In this document: positions 33,749 through 42,461 of the stretch, in pieces | Position numbering within the stretch: position 1 is the first letter of the stretch | Layout of the letters: every line of letters starts with the position of its first letter | Assembly (NCBI GenBank): GCA_964654415.1 | Contig: CAZZIP010000003.1 | Coordinates: 1-64,000, forward strand | DNA: 64,000 nucleotides | Direction of reading: 5' to 3' | From: Methylohalobius sp964654415 | GTDB taxonomy: Bacteria; Pseudomonadota; Gammaproteobacteria; Methylococcales; Methylothermaceae | Notes under the pieces: model-generated | What the model saw: only the letters and a program-made list of their open reading frames with translations | Databases searched by the model: none | What the model was told of the DNA's origin: nothing | Program-made: the position numbers and the translations under genes

Positions 33749-34474
33749 TCAGCGAGGTCGCTCGAAAATCTGCCGGATCTGGTTTTGGAAGGCTAGAGCG
33801 GCGGACTTAGGGTCTGGGGCGTCGCGGATCGGACGACCGATCACCACGTAGTCCGCTCCATCGGCAAAAGCCTGGGCTAAGGTTGTCGTGCGCCTTTGGT
33901 CGTCGCGCTGGTCTAAATCAGAGCGGATGCCAGGAGTGATGATCAAAAAGTCGTCTTCGATCGTTTTTCGGATAGCGGCGGCCTCTTGCCCCGAGGCGAT
34001 GACGCCGTCAAGCCCTGCCTGCCAGGCTTGACGGGCGCGCCTGAGCACCAAGGAGCTGAGGTCTTCAGTATATCCCATATCTCTCACAGCCTGCGCGTCG
34101 AGGCTGGTCAGAAGCGTGACCGCTAGGATTTTCAGCGTTTTTTCTTTGCCGCGGGCAGCGGCTTGCATGATCGCCAGGTCTCCGTGAACTGTGGCAAATT
34201 GCACCTCAATGCGACTGAGAGCCCGCACCGCCCGTTCTACCGTGGCAGGAATATCATAAAACTTGAGATCGACAAATACTTTCTTGCCTTGTCTTCTGAG
34301 CCAGTCGATCAGAGAGAAACAGTCGCCGGCCATGAACAGCTCAAGACCAATTTTATAGAATGACACCTCTTCCCCTAGGATTTCGACCAGCTGCTTGGCT
34401 TGATTATGAGTGGGGAGGTCCAAAGCGACGATCAGCCGCTCGCGCGGAGGGATGGGTTTGGTGGATAAGGACAT
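33749..34474 (-). CDS. pyrF: Orotidine 5'-phosphate decarboxylase
   Basis: A 241-residue TIM-barrel enzyme making UMP. LIVALDLPTHNQAKQLVEIL starts the barrel, and the catalytic tetrad segment DLKFYDIPATVERAVRAL (D-x-K-x2-D) is intact. TPGIRSDLDQRDDQRR holds the phosphate-binding region, and DYVVIGRPI completes the site. Same strand as the sigma-54 activator fusion 8 bp downstream; divergent from the AEC transporter. Confidence 0.95.
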   Translation of the reverse strand: MSLSTKPIPPRERLIVALDLPTHNQAKQLVEILGEEVSFYKIGLELFMAGDCFSLIDWLRRQGKKVFVDLKFYDIPATVERAVRALSRIEVQFATVHGDLAIMQAAARGKEKTLKILAVTLLTSLDAQAVRDMGYTEDLSSLVLRRARQAWQAGLDGVIASGQEAAAIRKTIEDDFLIITPGIRSDLDQRDDQRRTTTLAQAFADGADYVVIGRPIRDAPDPKSAALAFQNQIRQIFERPR

Positions 34475-34541
34475 GGTGTTTTTCCAGCGTTAGTTGACGA
34501 AGTCAATGATACAAAATCTATAGCCGTGCTGGTGGGAATCC

Positions 34542-35480
34542 ATGGCTGCGGTTCTACTCAAAATGTTTTTGCTCATCCTGTGCGGCATTTCCTGGCGCGT
34601 TCTGCGTCCGGCTGGCTTAGAGGGAGATCAGACTCGTCTAGTGCTGACCAACCTCGTTTACTACTTGTTCCTGCCGGGATTGATCTTGAAATTGATGAGC
34701 CGCTCGCACTTGGGAGTAGAAACCCTGCTGATTGCCGGATACGGGATCGGAATAGTGGGTTGCGGAGGGGCATTGGCAGCGCTTTATGGGCGTTGGCGGC
34801 GGCTGCCGGCGGCTCAAGCGGGGGCAGCCTGGTTGGCGGTGACCTTTCCCAATGTCACTTTTTTGGGGCTGCCGGTGCTGCAGCAGACCTTCGGCGATTG
34901 GGCGGCGCTTTTGGTCATCCAGCTCGATCTGTTTGCCTGCACTCCCTTGGTATTGACGCTGGGAATCGGGGTCGCAAGAGCGTTCGGCGGCCAGCACCGA
35001 GGGGACAGCCACTGGCTGGCTTTATTGCGGGTACCGCCACTGTGGGCGGCGGCATTGGCAGTCGGGTTGAACCTGGCTGGCTGGCCGCTGCCACCCTGGG
35101 CCTTGGATTTCCTTGATCTACTGGCTGAGGCGGTCACGCCGCTGATGTTACTCGCGTTGGGGTTGGCCTTGGACTTGAAGAGTTTGCGTTGGTGCAGTTG
35201 GCCGCTGGTAGGGGCAGTGGTGACGATCAAATTGGTGCTGATGCCTCTGTTTGGTTGGTGGTTGGGCATGCAGCTGAGGTTCTCCGGCGACGAGCTCACG
35301 GCGTTGGTGCTCGAGGCGGGCATGCCCAGCATGTTGTTTGGGATCGTATTATGCGATCGATTCAGCTTAGACAGCCGTCTGTATGCCTTGTTGGTGACCA
35401 CGAGCACGCTCTTGTCTCTGGCCAGCCTGCCGCTTTGGTATGAACTGCTCGAGGGGAGGTATAATTGCATTTCTTTTTAG
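34542..35480 (+). CDS. AEC-family transporter (auxin efflux carrier type)
   Basis: A 312-residue membrane protein with ten hydrophobic segments arranged as two five-helix halves. NLVYYLFLPGLILKLMSRS and the later EAGMPSMLFGIVLCDRFSLD, with Pro in the crossover positions, are typical of the AEC family. Members export small organic anions or amino acids; the substrate is not predictable. It is divergent from pyrF with 67 bp between. The stop precedes fabI by 26 bp. Confidence 0.83.
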   Translation: MAAVLLKMFLLILCGISWRVLRPAGLEGDQTRLVLTNLVYYLFLPGLILKLMSRSHLGVETLLIAGYGIGIVGCGGALAALYGRWRRLPAAQAGAAWLAVTFPNVTFLGLPVLQQTFGDWAALLVIQLDLFACTPLVLTLGIGVARAFGGQHRGDSHWLALLRVPPLWAAALAVGLNLAGWPLPPWALDFLDLLAEAVTPLMLLALGLALDLKSLRWCSWPLVGAVVTIKLVLMPLFGWWLGMQLRFSGDELTALVLEAGMPSMLFGIVLCDRFSLDSRLYALLVTTSTLLSLASLPLWYELLEGRYNCISF

Positions 35481-35506
35481 AATATTAGAATAGCGAGGAG
35501 AATGCG

Positions 35507-36289
35507 ATGGGATTCATGCAAGGTAGGAGGGTTTTGATCGTCGGTCTTGCCAGCAACCGTTCCATTGCCTGGGGTATCGCTCAGGCCATGCATCGGGAGG
35601 GGGCGGAGTTGGCGTTTACCTATCAGAACGACAAGCTCAAAGAGCGGGTGGAAACGCTGGCCGCCGAGTGCGGGAGCCATCTAACTTGCGCCTGCGACGT
35701 CAGTCGCGACGAGGAAATCCAAAGGGTTTTCGACTACTTGAGCCAGCACTGGGAGGGACTGGACGGCATCGTTCACTCGGTTGCCTATGCCCCGCGTCAG
35801 GCATTGGAGGGGGATTATCTTTCTGCGGTCGATCGGGAGTCGTTCCGCATCGCCCACGACATAAGTTCCTATAGCTTTGCCGCGCTTGCCAAGGCCGGGC
35901 GGGCGATGCTCAAGCCGGGCGGTGCGCTGTTGACTTTAAGCTACTTAGGAGCCGAGCGGGTGATTCCCAATTACAATGTGATGGGGGTAGCCAAGGCCAG
36001 CCTTGAAGCCAATGTGCGATATTTAGCCGCTTCCTTAGGACCTTTCGGCATTCGGGTCAACGCGATTTCGGCCGGCCCCATCCGGACTCTGGCGGCTTCC
36101 GGCATCAGCAATTTTCGGGAAATGTTAAGTAAAGCCGAGAAGGCTTCTCCATTGCGTAGAAACGTCACCATCGAGGAGGTGGGGAACGCCGCGGCGTTTT
36201 TGTGCTCGGATCTAGCCTCAGGGATCACCGGCGAGGTGCTCTATGTAGACGCCGGCTATCACATCATCGGCCTGGCTTTCGAGATTTAA
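35507..36289 (+). CDS. fabI: Enoyl-[acyl-carrier-protein] reductase, NADH (FabI)
   Basis: A 260-residue SDR catalysing the last step of each fatty-acid elongation cycle. GLASNRSIAWGIAQAM is the FabI nucleotide loop, followed by HSVAYAPRQALEGDYLS and the catalytic Tyr-x6-Lys in NYNVMGVAKASLEANVRYLA. The substrate loop and LASGITGEVLYVDAGYHIIG ending match. GAGGAG lies upstream of the ATG. The last 4 bp overlap the convergent GGDEF/EAL gene. Confidence 0.95.
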   Translation: MGFMQGRRVLIVGLASNRSIAWGIAQAMHREGAELAFTYQNDKLKERVETLAAECGSHLTCACDVSRDEEIQRVFDYLSQHWEGLDGIVHSVAYAPRQALEGDYLSAVDRESFRIAHDISSYSFAALAKAGRAMLKPGGALLTLSYLGAERVIPNYNVMGVAKASLEANVRYLAASLGPFGIRVNAISAGPIRTLAASGISNFREMLSKAEKASPLRRNVTIEEVGNAAAFLCSDLASGITGEVLYVDAGYHIIGLAFEI

Positions 36290-37755
36290 GTTTTTAGTGC
36301 GACCCGACTCCTGGCAAGGAGTCGTTCGAATTCGGAAGCGGGCATGGGCTTGCCAAACAGATAACCCTGTCCTTCGTCGCAGCCAAAGCGGCGCAGCAAT
36401 GTCAGTTGGCCTTGGGTTTCGATCCCCTCGGCCAGAATTTTGAGCCTGAGGCTGTGGCCCAGGCCGATAATCCCTTCGACGATGGCGGCGCTGCCTGGAT
36501 CGTGTTCTAGTGGCTGGATAAAGGACTGATCGATTTTAAGGGTATCGAGGGGAAAACGCTTGAGATGGCTCAGTGAGGCGAAGCCGGTGCCAAAATCGTC
36601 TAAAGCGAGTTTGACCCTTAGGTTTTTCAGTTGCTGAAGCACATACACTGTGTGCTCGATATCGAGCATGGCGGAAGATTCAGTAATTTCCAGTTCCAAC
36701 TGCTCGGGCAAGATCGGATATTCTTGGAGCAGTTGCTCGATCAGGGCCGGTAAGTTTTGCTGGTGAAATTGATAGGCCGAAACATTGATCGCCAGCCTTA
36801 ACGCGAAGCCGGCATGCTGCCAAGCCTGTAACTGGTGCATTGCTTGGCGCATCAGCCAGGCGCTAATGGGGCCGATGATCCCGGTTTCTTCGGCCAGGGG
36901 AATGAATTCCTGAGGTGGCAACAGGGAGTAATGGGGGTGATGCCAGCGCAAGGTAACCTCGGCGCCACACAGCGTTCCATCTTTAAGCTGGACTTGGGGC
37001 TGGTAATACGGCTCTAACTCCTGATACTCGAGTGCGTGGCGCAGGTACCCTTCTAGGGCTAAGGGGTGGTGGCGGGGTTCGAATTTGGCCTGATACCGGC
37101 AGAAGGTGTTGCCGCCGCGTTTTTTGGCCTGCTGCAAGGCCAGATCAGCGGCATGGAGAAGCGCCTCTGGATCTGTGCCATCATCCGGATAGAGACTATA
37201 CCCCACGCTGAGCGAAACGCAGAACTCCCGGTGATCGACATAGAGAGGGCGGTGCAGGGCGCTGATTAGAACCTTAGCCAGAAGTTCGGCGCGGCCGTCA
37301 GGAGCGAGTAAAGCGAAGGTATCGGCTTCAAAACGATACAGTTGGGCGTTGAGTCCACGGCAGCTCAATTCCTCACGGAGTCGCCCTGCGACAGCGCCGA
37401 GCAACTGGTCGCAAAGCAAGTATCCTAAGCTGCCGATGAACAGCTTGAAGCGGTCAATATTGAGCAAGAACACTGCAACCTCTGGAAAGCGTTGCAGATG
37501 TTTATGCAGATGGGCATGAAACAGGTGGCGGTTGGGAAGCCCAGTGGCTTCATCGTGACAGGCCTGCCAAGTCAAAGTGCGCATGAGCAGAAAATTCAGG
37601 ACGGTGCGCAGGGCAATGCCGAGGAGGAGGATAAGCGCTGGGACCAGGACCGAATAAGCCCCAGGTCGCAGGTTGCTGGTGATCAAGGAGATCGTCAGGG
37701 CCAGGATCAGGAGATCCAAAGCGGCGCTTAGGAGGTTTAAACACCGGTAAAGCAT
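36286..37755 (-). CDS. Membrane GGDEF/EAL protein with degenerate GGDEF; probable c-di-GMP phosphodiesterase
   Basis: A 489-residue protein. Two N-terminal hydrophobic helices (about 8-27 and 33-60) are followed by a GGDEF-fold domain starting HDEATGLPNRHLF, in which the signature is EADTF (143-147) in place of GGDEF, so cyclase activity is unlikely. The EAL domain (about 235-485) has E266 in EVTLRW instead of EAL, N324, E356, DDFGTG (386-391), K407, E443 and Q463, all expected metal or catalytic residues. A c-di-GMP phosphodiesterase at the inner membrane is the likely role. It is convergent with fabI, overlapping by 4 bp. Confidence 0.88.
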   Translation of the reverse strand: MLYRCLNLLSAALDLLILALTISLITSNLRPGAYSVLVPALILLLGIALRTVLNFLLMRTLTWQACHDEATGLPNRHLFHAHLHKHLQRFPEVAVFLLNIDRFKLFIGSLGYLLCDQLLGAVAGRLREELSCRGLNAQLYRFEADTFALLAPDGRAELLAKVLISALHRPLYVDHREFCVSLSVGYSLYPDDGTDPEALLHAADLALQQAKKRGGNTFCRYQAKFEPRHHPLALEGYLRHALEYQELEPYYQPQVQLKDGTLCGAEVTLRWHHPHYSLLPPQEFIPLAEETGIIGPISAWLMRQAMHQLQAWQHAGFALRLAINVSAYQFHQQNLPALIEQLLQEYPILPEQLELEITESSAMLDIEHTVYVLQQLKNLRVKLALDDFGTGFASLSHLKRFPLDTLKIDQSFIQPLEHDPGSAAIVEGIIGLGHSLRLKILAEGIETQGQLTLLRRFGCDEGQGYLFGKPMPASEFERLLARSRVALKT

Positions 37756-37942
37756 AAAAGATCAGGGCGATTCCGTATTAGGTGCGATTATTATCTGGCT
37801 GCCTCGGTGCCGGCAAGCAGTCGGATCCAAGCTTTTAGGTTTTTGCGGACCTAGGGGCGGCTGTTATACTTAGAACGTGTTTTGGTGAAACCGGAGTTGC
37901 CCGGTCATAGTCTGAGCCTAAAATTGAGGGATGTAATTTATT

Positions 37943-38299
37943 ATGAAGTGGCTTAATCTCAGCTTGATCCGCTTACTTGAATTTCTCACCTTGCTGATAT
38001 ATTCCTTCTTCGTGCTGGTATATTTCAGCGCTTTTCTGTTGTTGCCGCTTGACATCTTGTCGCTATTGGTCAATGGGATGGGATTAGTCGGTTTACCGAC
38101 CGTCGTTTCTGTTCCGCTAGCTGCAGCAGTAAGCGGGTATTTTTGTTACCTAGTTTACAAGATGCCAGGGGTGTGTCAGGTCCTCCTCAATGGGGGAATA
38201 GAGCTGACCAACGCCGGTTATATTCAGATCCAACATCTGGAGAGTATCGTCCAGAAACTCGGCAGTGGGCCTGCCTCAGCTAACCCCGGTACCGCCTGA
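37943..38299 (+). CDS. Small inner-membrane protein, function unknown
   Basis: A 118-residue protein with hydrophobic helices at about 12-35 (LEFLTLLIYSFFVLVYFSAF) and 40-75 (LLPLDILSLLVNG followed by GLPTVVSVPLAAAVSGYFCYL), then a soluble tail of about 35 residues. One Cys pair (YFCYL, GVCQVL) is near the membrane face. No family recognised. It follows a 187-bp gap after the GGDEF/EAL gene in which no gene is seen. Confidence 0.55.
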   Translation: MKWLNLSLIRLLEFLTLLIYSFFVLVYFSAFLLLPLDILSLLVNGMGLVGLPTVVSVPLAAAVSGYFCYLVYKMPGVCQVLLNGGIELTNAGYIQIQHLESIVQKLGSGPASANPGTA

Positions 38300-38352
38300 A
38301 TCTTCGCTGACCTTAGAGAGCGTTCCTGCTGGATCGGCATCTGCGTGGCGCA

Positions 38353-39141
38353 ATGATCCGAAAACTGGTTTTTAGCGTCTTAGCCCTTGCTTTGGCCGCC
38401 GCTTTTGTGGCAGTCCAGCCATGGGGGCGGGCAGTACCTGCTGCCAGAGCCGTGGCGTTTCATTCGCCCGCTACCTACCAGCAGGTGGTATATGTTTATG
38501 ATGGAGATACAGTGCGGCTTGCGGATGGAAGGCAGGTGCGGCTTCTCAATATCAATGCCCCTGAGATCGAGACCCATTCAAAGCGTGGCGAGCCAGGTGG
38601 AGAGCAGGCCAAGCGCGCGCTTGAGAAGCTGACCCGGGGGAAGCGCGTGCGGCTGGAATACGACGCTCAAACTCAGGATCACTATGGGCGCACGCTGGCC
38701 TACCTGTTTACCGAGGATGGCCTCCACGTCAACCTTACCTTGGTCAAAGAGGGCCTTGCAATCGCGAATTTCCACCCCCCTAATCTCAAGTATGCCGACG
38801 CGATCCTCGCCGCCGAGCGCGAGGCGGAAACGGCAAAACGCGGGGTCTGGGGCATGGCCGCTTATGCCCCGAAACCGATCGAAGTTTTGCGCCGCACAAA
38901 GGTTTATGGTTGGCAAAGGGTGCAGGGTAGGGTGATGCGGATTAAACCCTTACGCAAGTTCATCCGGCTTGAGTTCGACCGCGACCTGTACGTGATCATC
39001 CCCAAGGCGAATCTCGAGTGGTTTCCTGCGCTTTCTACTTATCTTGGGGCTAAGCTCGAGGTGCGTGCTTGGCCTACGCGGCGCGGGCAAAGTGTTTCGA
39101 TGTTAGTGCGTCATCCCAGCGCTTTGGTAGTTCTGCGGTGA
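38353..39141 (+). CDS. Thermonuclease-family (SNase-like) exported nuclease
   Basis: A 262-residue protein with an N-terminal hydrophobic signal/anchor and an SNase OB-fold. GDTVRLADGRQVRLLNINAPE includes the catalytic Arg and, eight residues on, Glu (R35 and E43 in staphylococcal numbering), and DHYGRTLAYLF has the second Arg (R87). KYADAILAAEREAETAKRGVWG is the usual C-terminal helix of the domain. The final 75 residues, basic and beta-rich, are an extra domain of unknown role. Expected to degrade DNA or RNA outside the cytoplasm. Confidence 0.85.
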   Translation: MIRKLVFSVLALALAAAFVAVQPWGRAVPAARAVAFHSPATYQQVVYVYDGDTVRLADGRQVRLLNINAPEIETHSKRGEPGGEQAKRALEKLTRGKRVRLEYDAQTQDHYGRTLAYLFTEDGLHVNLTLVKEGLAIANFHPPNLKYADAILAAEREAETAKRGVWGMAAYAPKPIEVLRRTKVYGWQRVQGRVMRIKPLRKFIRLEFDRDLYVIIPKANLEWFPALSTYLGAKLEVRAWPTRRGQSVSMLVRHPSALVVLR

Positions 39142-39175
39142 TTGACGGTTTTTTATCAGTGTAAGGAGAACAAGC

Positions 39176-39355
39176 ATGACGATTGGAGATTATCGCAAAT
39201 ACGTTTGCGTGGTCTGCGGCTATATCTATGACGAGGCCGAAGGCGACACCGAGGGAGGGCTTCCTCCCGGGACACGGTTTGAGGATATTCCCGATGACTG
39301 GGTCTGCCCTGAGTGCGGGGCTTCCAAGGAGGATTTTGAATTGCTGGAGGAATAG
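39176..39355 (+). CDS. Rubredoxin
   Basis: A 59-residue iron protein. It has YVCVVCGYIYDEAEGD (C11 and C14) and DDWVCPECGASKEDF (C44 and C47), the two CxxC knuckles binding one Fe, with conserved Pro/Gly spacing and PPGTRFEDIPDDW between them. AAGGAG precedes the ATG. It carries electrons to oxygenases or peroxide/superoxide reductases; no partner is adjacent. Only 3 bp separate its stop from the convergent glutaredoxin stop. Confidence 0.95.
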   Translation: MTIGDYRKYVCVVCGYIYDEAEGDTEGGLPPGTRFEDIPDDWVCPECGASKEDFELLEE

Positions 39356-39358
39356 CTT

Positions 39359-39625
39359 CTATTTTTTTAGAAGCTGATCCAGCCGGCCTTCCTGATTCAA
39401 AGTGGCCAATTCTTGGAACCCGCCAACGTAAAAATCACCGATAAAGATTTGGGGCACTGTGCGGCGGCCAGTTTTACGAAGCATTTCCTGGAACCTATCC
39501 GGTTCCAGATCGATCCTAAGTTTACGGATGGACGCAACCCCTTTGCTCAAGAGCAGCTTCTCAGCCAATAGGCAGTAAGGACAACGGGCGGTTGTATACA
39601 TGACGACAGGTTTCATCAGCGACAT
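39359..39625 (-). CDS. grxC: Glutaredoxin (Grx3/GrxC type)
   Basis: An 88-residue thioredoxin-fold protein. Active site CPYC at residues 15-18 (TTARCPYCLLAEKLL), cis-Pro in TVPQIFIGDFYVGGFQEL and a GG pair for glutathione binding. It reduces protein disulfides and glutathione mixed disulfides. ATG 39625 is preceded by AAGG; MKPVV at 39616 is an alternative start. Confidence 0.9.
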   Translation of the reverse strand: MSLMKPVVMYTTARCPYCLLAEKLLLSKGVASIRKLRIDLEPDRFQEMLRKTGRRTVPQIFIGDFYVGGFQELATLNQEGRLDQLLKK

Positions 39626-39704
39626 TGTAATTCAACCTTGAGCGTTTCGGCCAGGGAGTGAAATCGGTTAAACTTAACCGCCTTTTAGAACTGAGGAACT
39701 AGCC

Positions 39705-40388
39705 ATGCAGACACCCTGGATTGCTCCTTCGATCTTATCGGCCGACTTTGCCCGTCTCGGTGAGGAGGTGGAAAGCGTACTCAAAGCTGGTGGCGATCTC
39801 GTCCACTTCGACGTTATGGATAACCACTATGTCCCCAACTTGACTTTCGGCCCAATGGTCTGCGAAGCGCTGCGCAAGTATGGCATTACCGCGCCGATCG
39901 ACGTCCATCTGATGATCAAGCCGGTGGATCGGATCATCCCGGATTTTGCCAAAGCGGGGGCGACTTACATCACCTTTCATCCAGAGGCCTCCGACCACGT
40001 AGACCGCACTCTGCAATTGATCCAGAGCTTGGGCCTCAAGGCGGGCCTGGTATTCAATCCGGCAACCCCGTTGGATTACCTCGACTGGGCCATCGAGCGG
40101 ATAGACATGGTGTTGTTAATGTCGGTCAATCCCGGCTTTGGTGGCCAGTCGTTTATCCCTTATGTGCTGCGCAAGATCGAACGGGTGCGTAGCCTGATCG
40201 ATTCTGTAGGCCGGCCAATCCGGCTGGAGGTGGACGGCGGTATCAAGGTGGACAACATCGCCCAGGTAGCCGCTGCCGGGGCCGATACCTTCGTCGCCGG
40301 ATCGGCAATTTTCGGCCAGCCGGACTATCAAGCCGTGATTGCGGCCATGCGGGCAGAGATCGCCAAGGGCTTGGCTAAGGTGAGATGA
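39705..40388 (+). CDS. rpe: Ribulose-phosphate 3-epimerase
   Basis: A 227-residue TIM-barrel epimerase interconverting ribulose-5-P and xylulose-5-P. WIAPSILSADFARLGEEV starts the fold; HFDVMDNHYVPNLTFGP and DVHLMIKPVDR carry metal-binding His/Asp; LLMSVNPGFGGQSFIP and the C-terminal DGGIKVDNI/GSAIFGQPDY bind phosphate. It precedes trpE by 10 bp, a known gamma/betaproteobacterial linkage, though the usual gph is absent. Confidence 0.95.
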   Translation: MQTPWIAPSILSADFARLGEEVESVLKAGGDLVHFDVMDNHYVPNLTFGPMVCEALRKYGITAPIDVHLMIKPVDRIIPDFAKAGATYITFHPEASDHVDRTLQLIQSLGLKAGLVFNPATPLDYLDWAIERIDMVLLMSVNPGFGGQSFIPYVLRKIERVRSLIDSVGRPIRLEVDGGIKVDNIAQVAAAGADTFVAGSAIFGQPDYQAVIAAMRAEIAKGLAKVR

Positions 40389-40398
40389 CACCATTCCT

Positions 40399-41877
40399 AT
40401 GACACCTGAGCGTTTTTGGGAGCTTGCCGCTCTCGGGTTCAACCGTATTCCCGTCAGCCGTGAGGTCCTGGCGGATCTGGATACTCCGCTGAGCACCTAT
40501 CTTAAGCTGGCAGGTCAGCCTTATACCTACTTGTTCGAATCGGTGCAGGGTGGCGAGCGCTTCGGGCGTTATTCCATCATCGGCTTGCCGGCGCGGCAGG
40601 TGATCCGGGTCCAGGGGAACAAGGTCGAAGTTTGGCGCGGGGAGGAATTGCTCGAAGAGCAAACCACAGCGGATCCGTGGGGCTGGATCCGAGGGTTTGC
40701 CCAGCGTTTTGCCGTTCCGACTTTGCCTGGCATGCCCAGATTCAGCGGTGGCCTAGTGGGTTATTTCGGTTACGAGACCGTCGCCTATTTGGAACCTAGG
40801 TTGAAACCGGCTGTGGCCAAACCCGACCCCCTTCAGACTCCTGACATTCTGCTGATGGTTTCAGAAGACCTTTTGGTGTTTGACAACCTGGCAGGCAGTC
40901 TCAAGTTGATCACTCACGCCGATCCCAGCCAGTCTGAGGCGTTCGAGCAGGCGACTGCGCGCTTGGAGGAATGGATTGCACGCTTGCACAGCAGCTGCCC
41001 GTATCCGCCTGAAAGCGCAAAGTACCGTATCAGCGAAGCGGATTTCGTCTCCGGTTTTACCCGCGAAGGCTTCGAACGGGCGGTGGAGCGGGTTAAAGAC
41101 TACATTGTCGCCGGTGACGTCATGCAGGTGGTGCTGTCCCAACGTCTGTCGATCCCTTACCGTGGAGACCCTTTGAGTGTCTATCGGGCGCTGCGCTGGC
41201 TCAACCCATCTCCCTATTTGTATTATTTGAATCTTAAGGACTTCCACATCGTCGGCTCCTCGCCAGAAATCCTGGTGCGACTCGAGGATGCCGCCGTCAC
41301 TGTCCGACCTATCGCCGGAACTCGCCCTCGGGGGCAAACCCCAGAGGAGGATTTGGCGCTGGAAAAAGAGCTTCTGGCCGATCCCAAAGAGTTAGCCGAA
41401 CACCTGATGCTCATCGATCTTGGGCGCAATGATATCGGACGGGTGGCTGAGATCGACAGCGTCGAGGTGACCGAGAAGATGATCATCGAGCGTTATTCTC
41501 ATGTCATGCACATCGTTTCCAACGTGACGGGAAGGCTCAAGGCCGGGCTCGATGCCTTCGACGCGCTTGCGGCCACTTTTCCGGCCGGTACTGTCTCGGG
41601 GGCGCCCAAGATCCGGGCGATGGAGATCATCGCCGAGCTGGAGCCGGTCAAGCGGGGCATTTATTCCGGCGCGGTAGGTTACATCGGCTGGGCAGGCAAT
41701 CTAGACACCGCTATCGCTATCCGCACCGCGGTGATCAAGGACGGCCAACTCCACGTTCAGGCGGGAGCAGGGATTGTCTACGATTCGGTCCCAGCCAAAG
41801 AGTGGGAAGAGACCATGAACAAGGGGCGTGCTTTGTTCCGCGCCGTGGCGCGTGCATTGGAGGGGCTTTCGGCATGA
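40399..41877 (+). CDS. trpE: Anthranilate synthase component I
   Basis: A 492-residue chorismate-utilising subunit of anthranilate synthase. The N-terminal regulatory region reads YLFESVQGGERFGRYSIIG (the tryptophan-binding ESxxGG type), and the C-terminal chorismate domain has RPIAGTRPRGQTPEED, LIDLGRNDIGR and PAGTVSGAPKIRAMEII. It joins chorismate and glutamine-derived ammonia to form anthranilate. No leader peptide or attenuator is visible before it. Its stop overlaps the trpG start as ATGA. Confidence 0.95.
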   Translation: MTPERFWELAALGFNRIPVSREVLADLDTPLSTYLKLAGQPYTYLFESVQGGERFGRYSIIGLPARQVIRVQGNKVEVWRGEELLEEQTTADPWGWIRGFAQRFAVPTLPGMPRFSGGLVGYFGYETVAYLEPRLKPAVAKPDPLQTPDILLMVSEDLLVFDNLAGSLKLITHADPSQSEAFEQATARLEEWIARLHSSCPYPPESAKYRISEADFVSGFTREGFERAVERVKDYIVAGDVMQVVLSQRLSIPYRGDPLSVYRALRWLNPSPYLYYLNLKDFHIVGSSPEILVRLEDAAVTVRPIAGTRPRGQTPEEDLALEKELLADPKELAEHLMLIDLGRNDIGRVAEIDSVEVTEKMIIERYSHVMHIVSNVTGRLKAGLDAFDALAATFPAGTVSGAPKIRAMEIIAELEPVKRGIYSGAVGYIGWAGNLDTAIAIRTAVIKDGQLHVQAGAGIVYDSVPAKEWEETMNKGRALFRAVARALEGLSA

Positions 41878-42461
41878 GTCGGGTGGTGATGATCGACAAC
41901 TACGACTCCTTTACTTATAACCTGGTCCAATATCTGGGAGAGTTGGGGGCAGCGGTAACGGTGGTGCGCAACGATCAGGTGAGTCTAGAAGACATCGAAC
42001 GCCTTAAGCCTGATCGGATTGTCATTTCTCCCGGCCCTTGCACTCCCAAGGAAGCGGGTATTTCGGTACCTGTGATCGAACACTTCAAAGGTAAATTGCC
42101 GATTTTAGGAGTATGTCTAGGTCATCAAAGCATCGGCGTGGCTTTCGGTGGCCGCATCGTTCACGCTAAGACGATCATGCATGGTAAAACCTCATTGGTT
42201 TATCACCAGGGACAAGGTATGTTCCAGGGGATTCCCAGTCCCTTCGAAGCCACTCGTTACCATTCCTTGGTGATCGAACGCGAGAGCCTTCCAGAGTGTC
42301 TCGAGATCACCGCCTGGACTCGGGATAAAGCTGGAGATTTCGAAGAGATCATGGGAGTGCGCCACAAGGACTACCCGATCCAAGGAGTGCAGTTTCATCC
42401 CGAGTCGATTTTGACTCAGTATGGCCACGAGTTGCTCAGCAATTTTTTGGAAGACAGATGA
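41874..42461 (+). CDS. trpG: Anthranilate synthase component II (glutamine amidotransferase)
   Basis: A 195-residue class I glutamine amidotransferase. VVMIDNYDSFTYNLVQYL is the family N-terminus, Cys in GVCLGHQSIG is the nucleophile, and the His/Glu pair is in VQFHPESILT. It delivers ammonia to TrpE. The ATG overlaps the trpE stop and its own stop overlaps trpD, both as ATGA, which ties expression of all three together. PabA function is also possible for such proteins. Confidence 0.94.
   Translation: MSRVVMIDNYDSFTYNLVQYLGELGAAVTVVRNDQVSLEDIERLKPDRIVISPGPCTPKEAGISVPVIEHFKGKLPILGVCLGHQSIGVAFGGRIVHAKTIMHGKTSLVYHQGQGMFQGIPSPFEATRYHSLVIERESLPECLEITAWTRDKAGDFEEIMGVRHKDYPIQGVQFHPESILTQYGHELLSNFLEDR

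Noticed and set aside
40389..40398. Tryptophan attenuator/leader peptide before trpE
   Set aside because: Only 10 bp lie between rpe and trpE, and no Trp-rich leader frame is seen.
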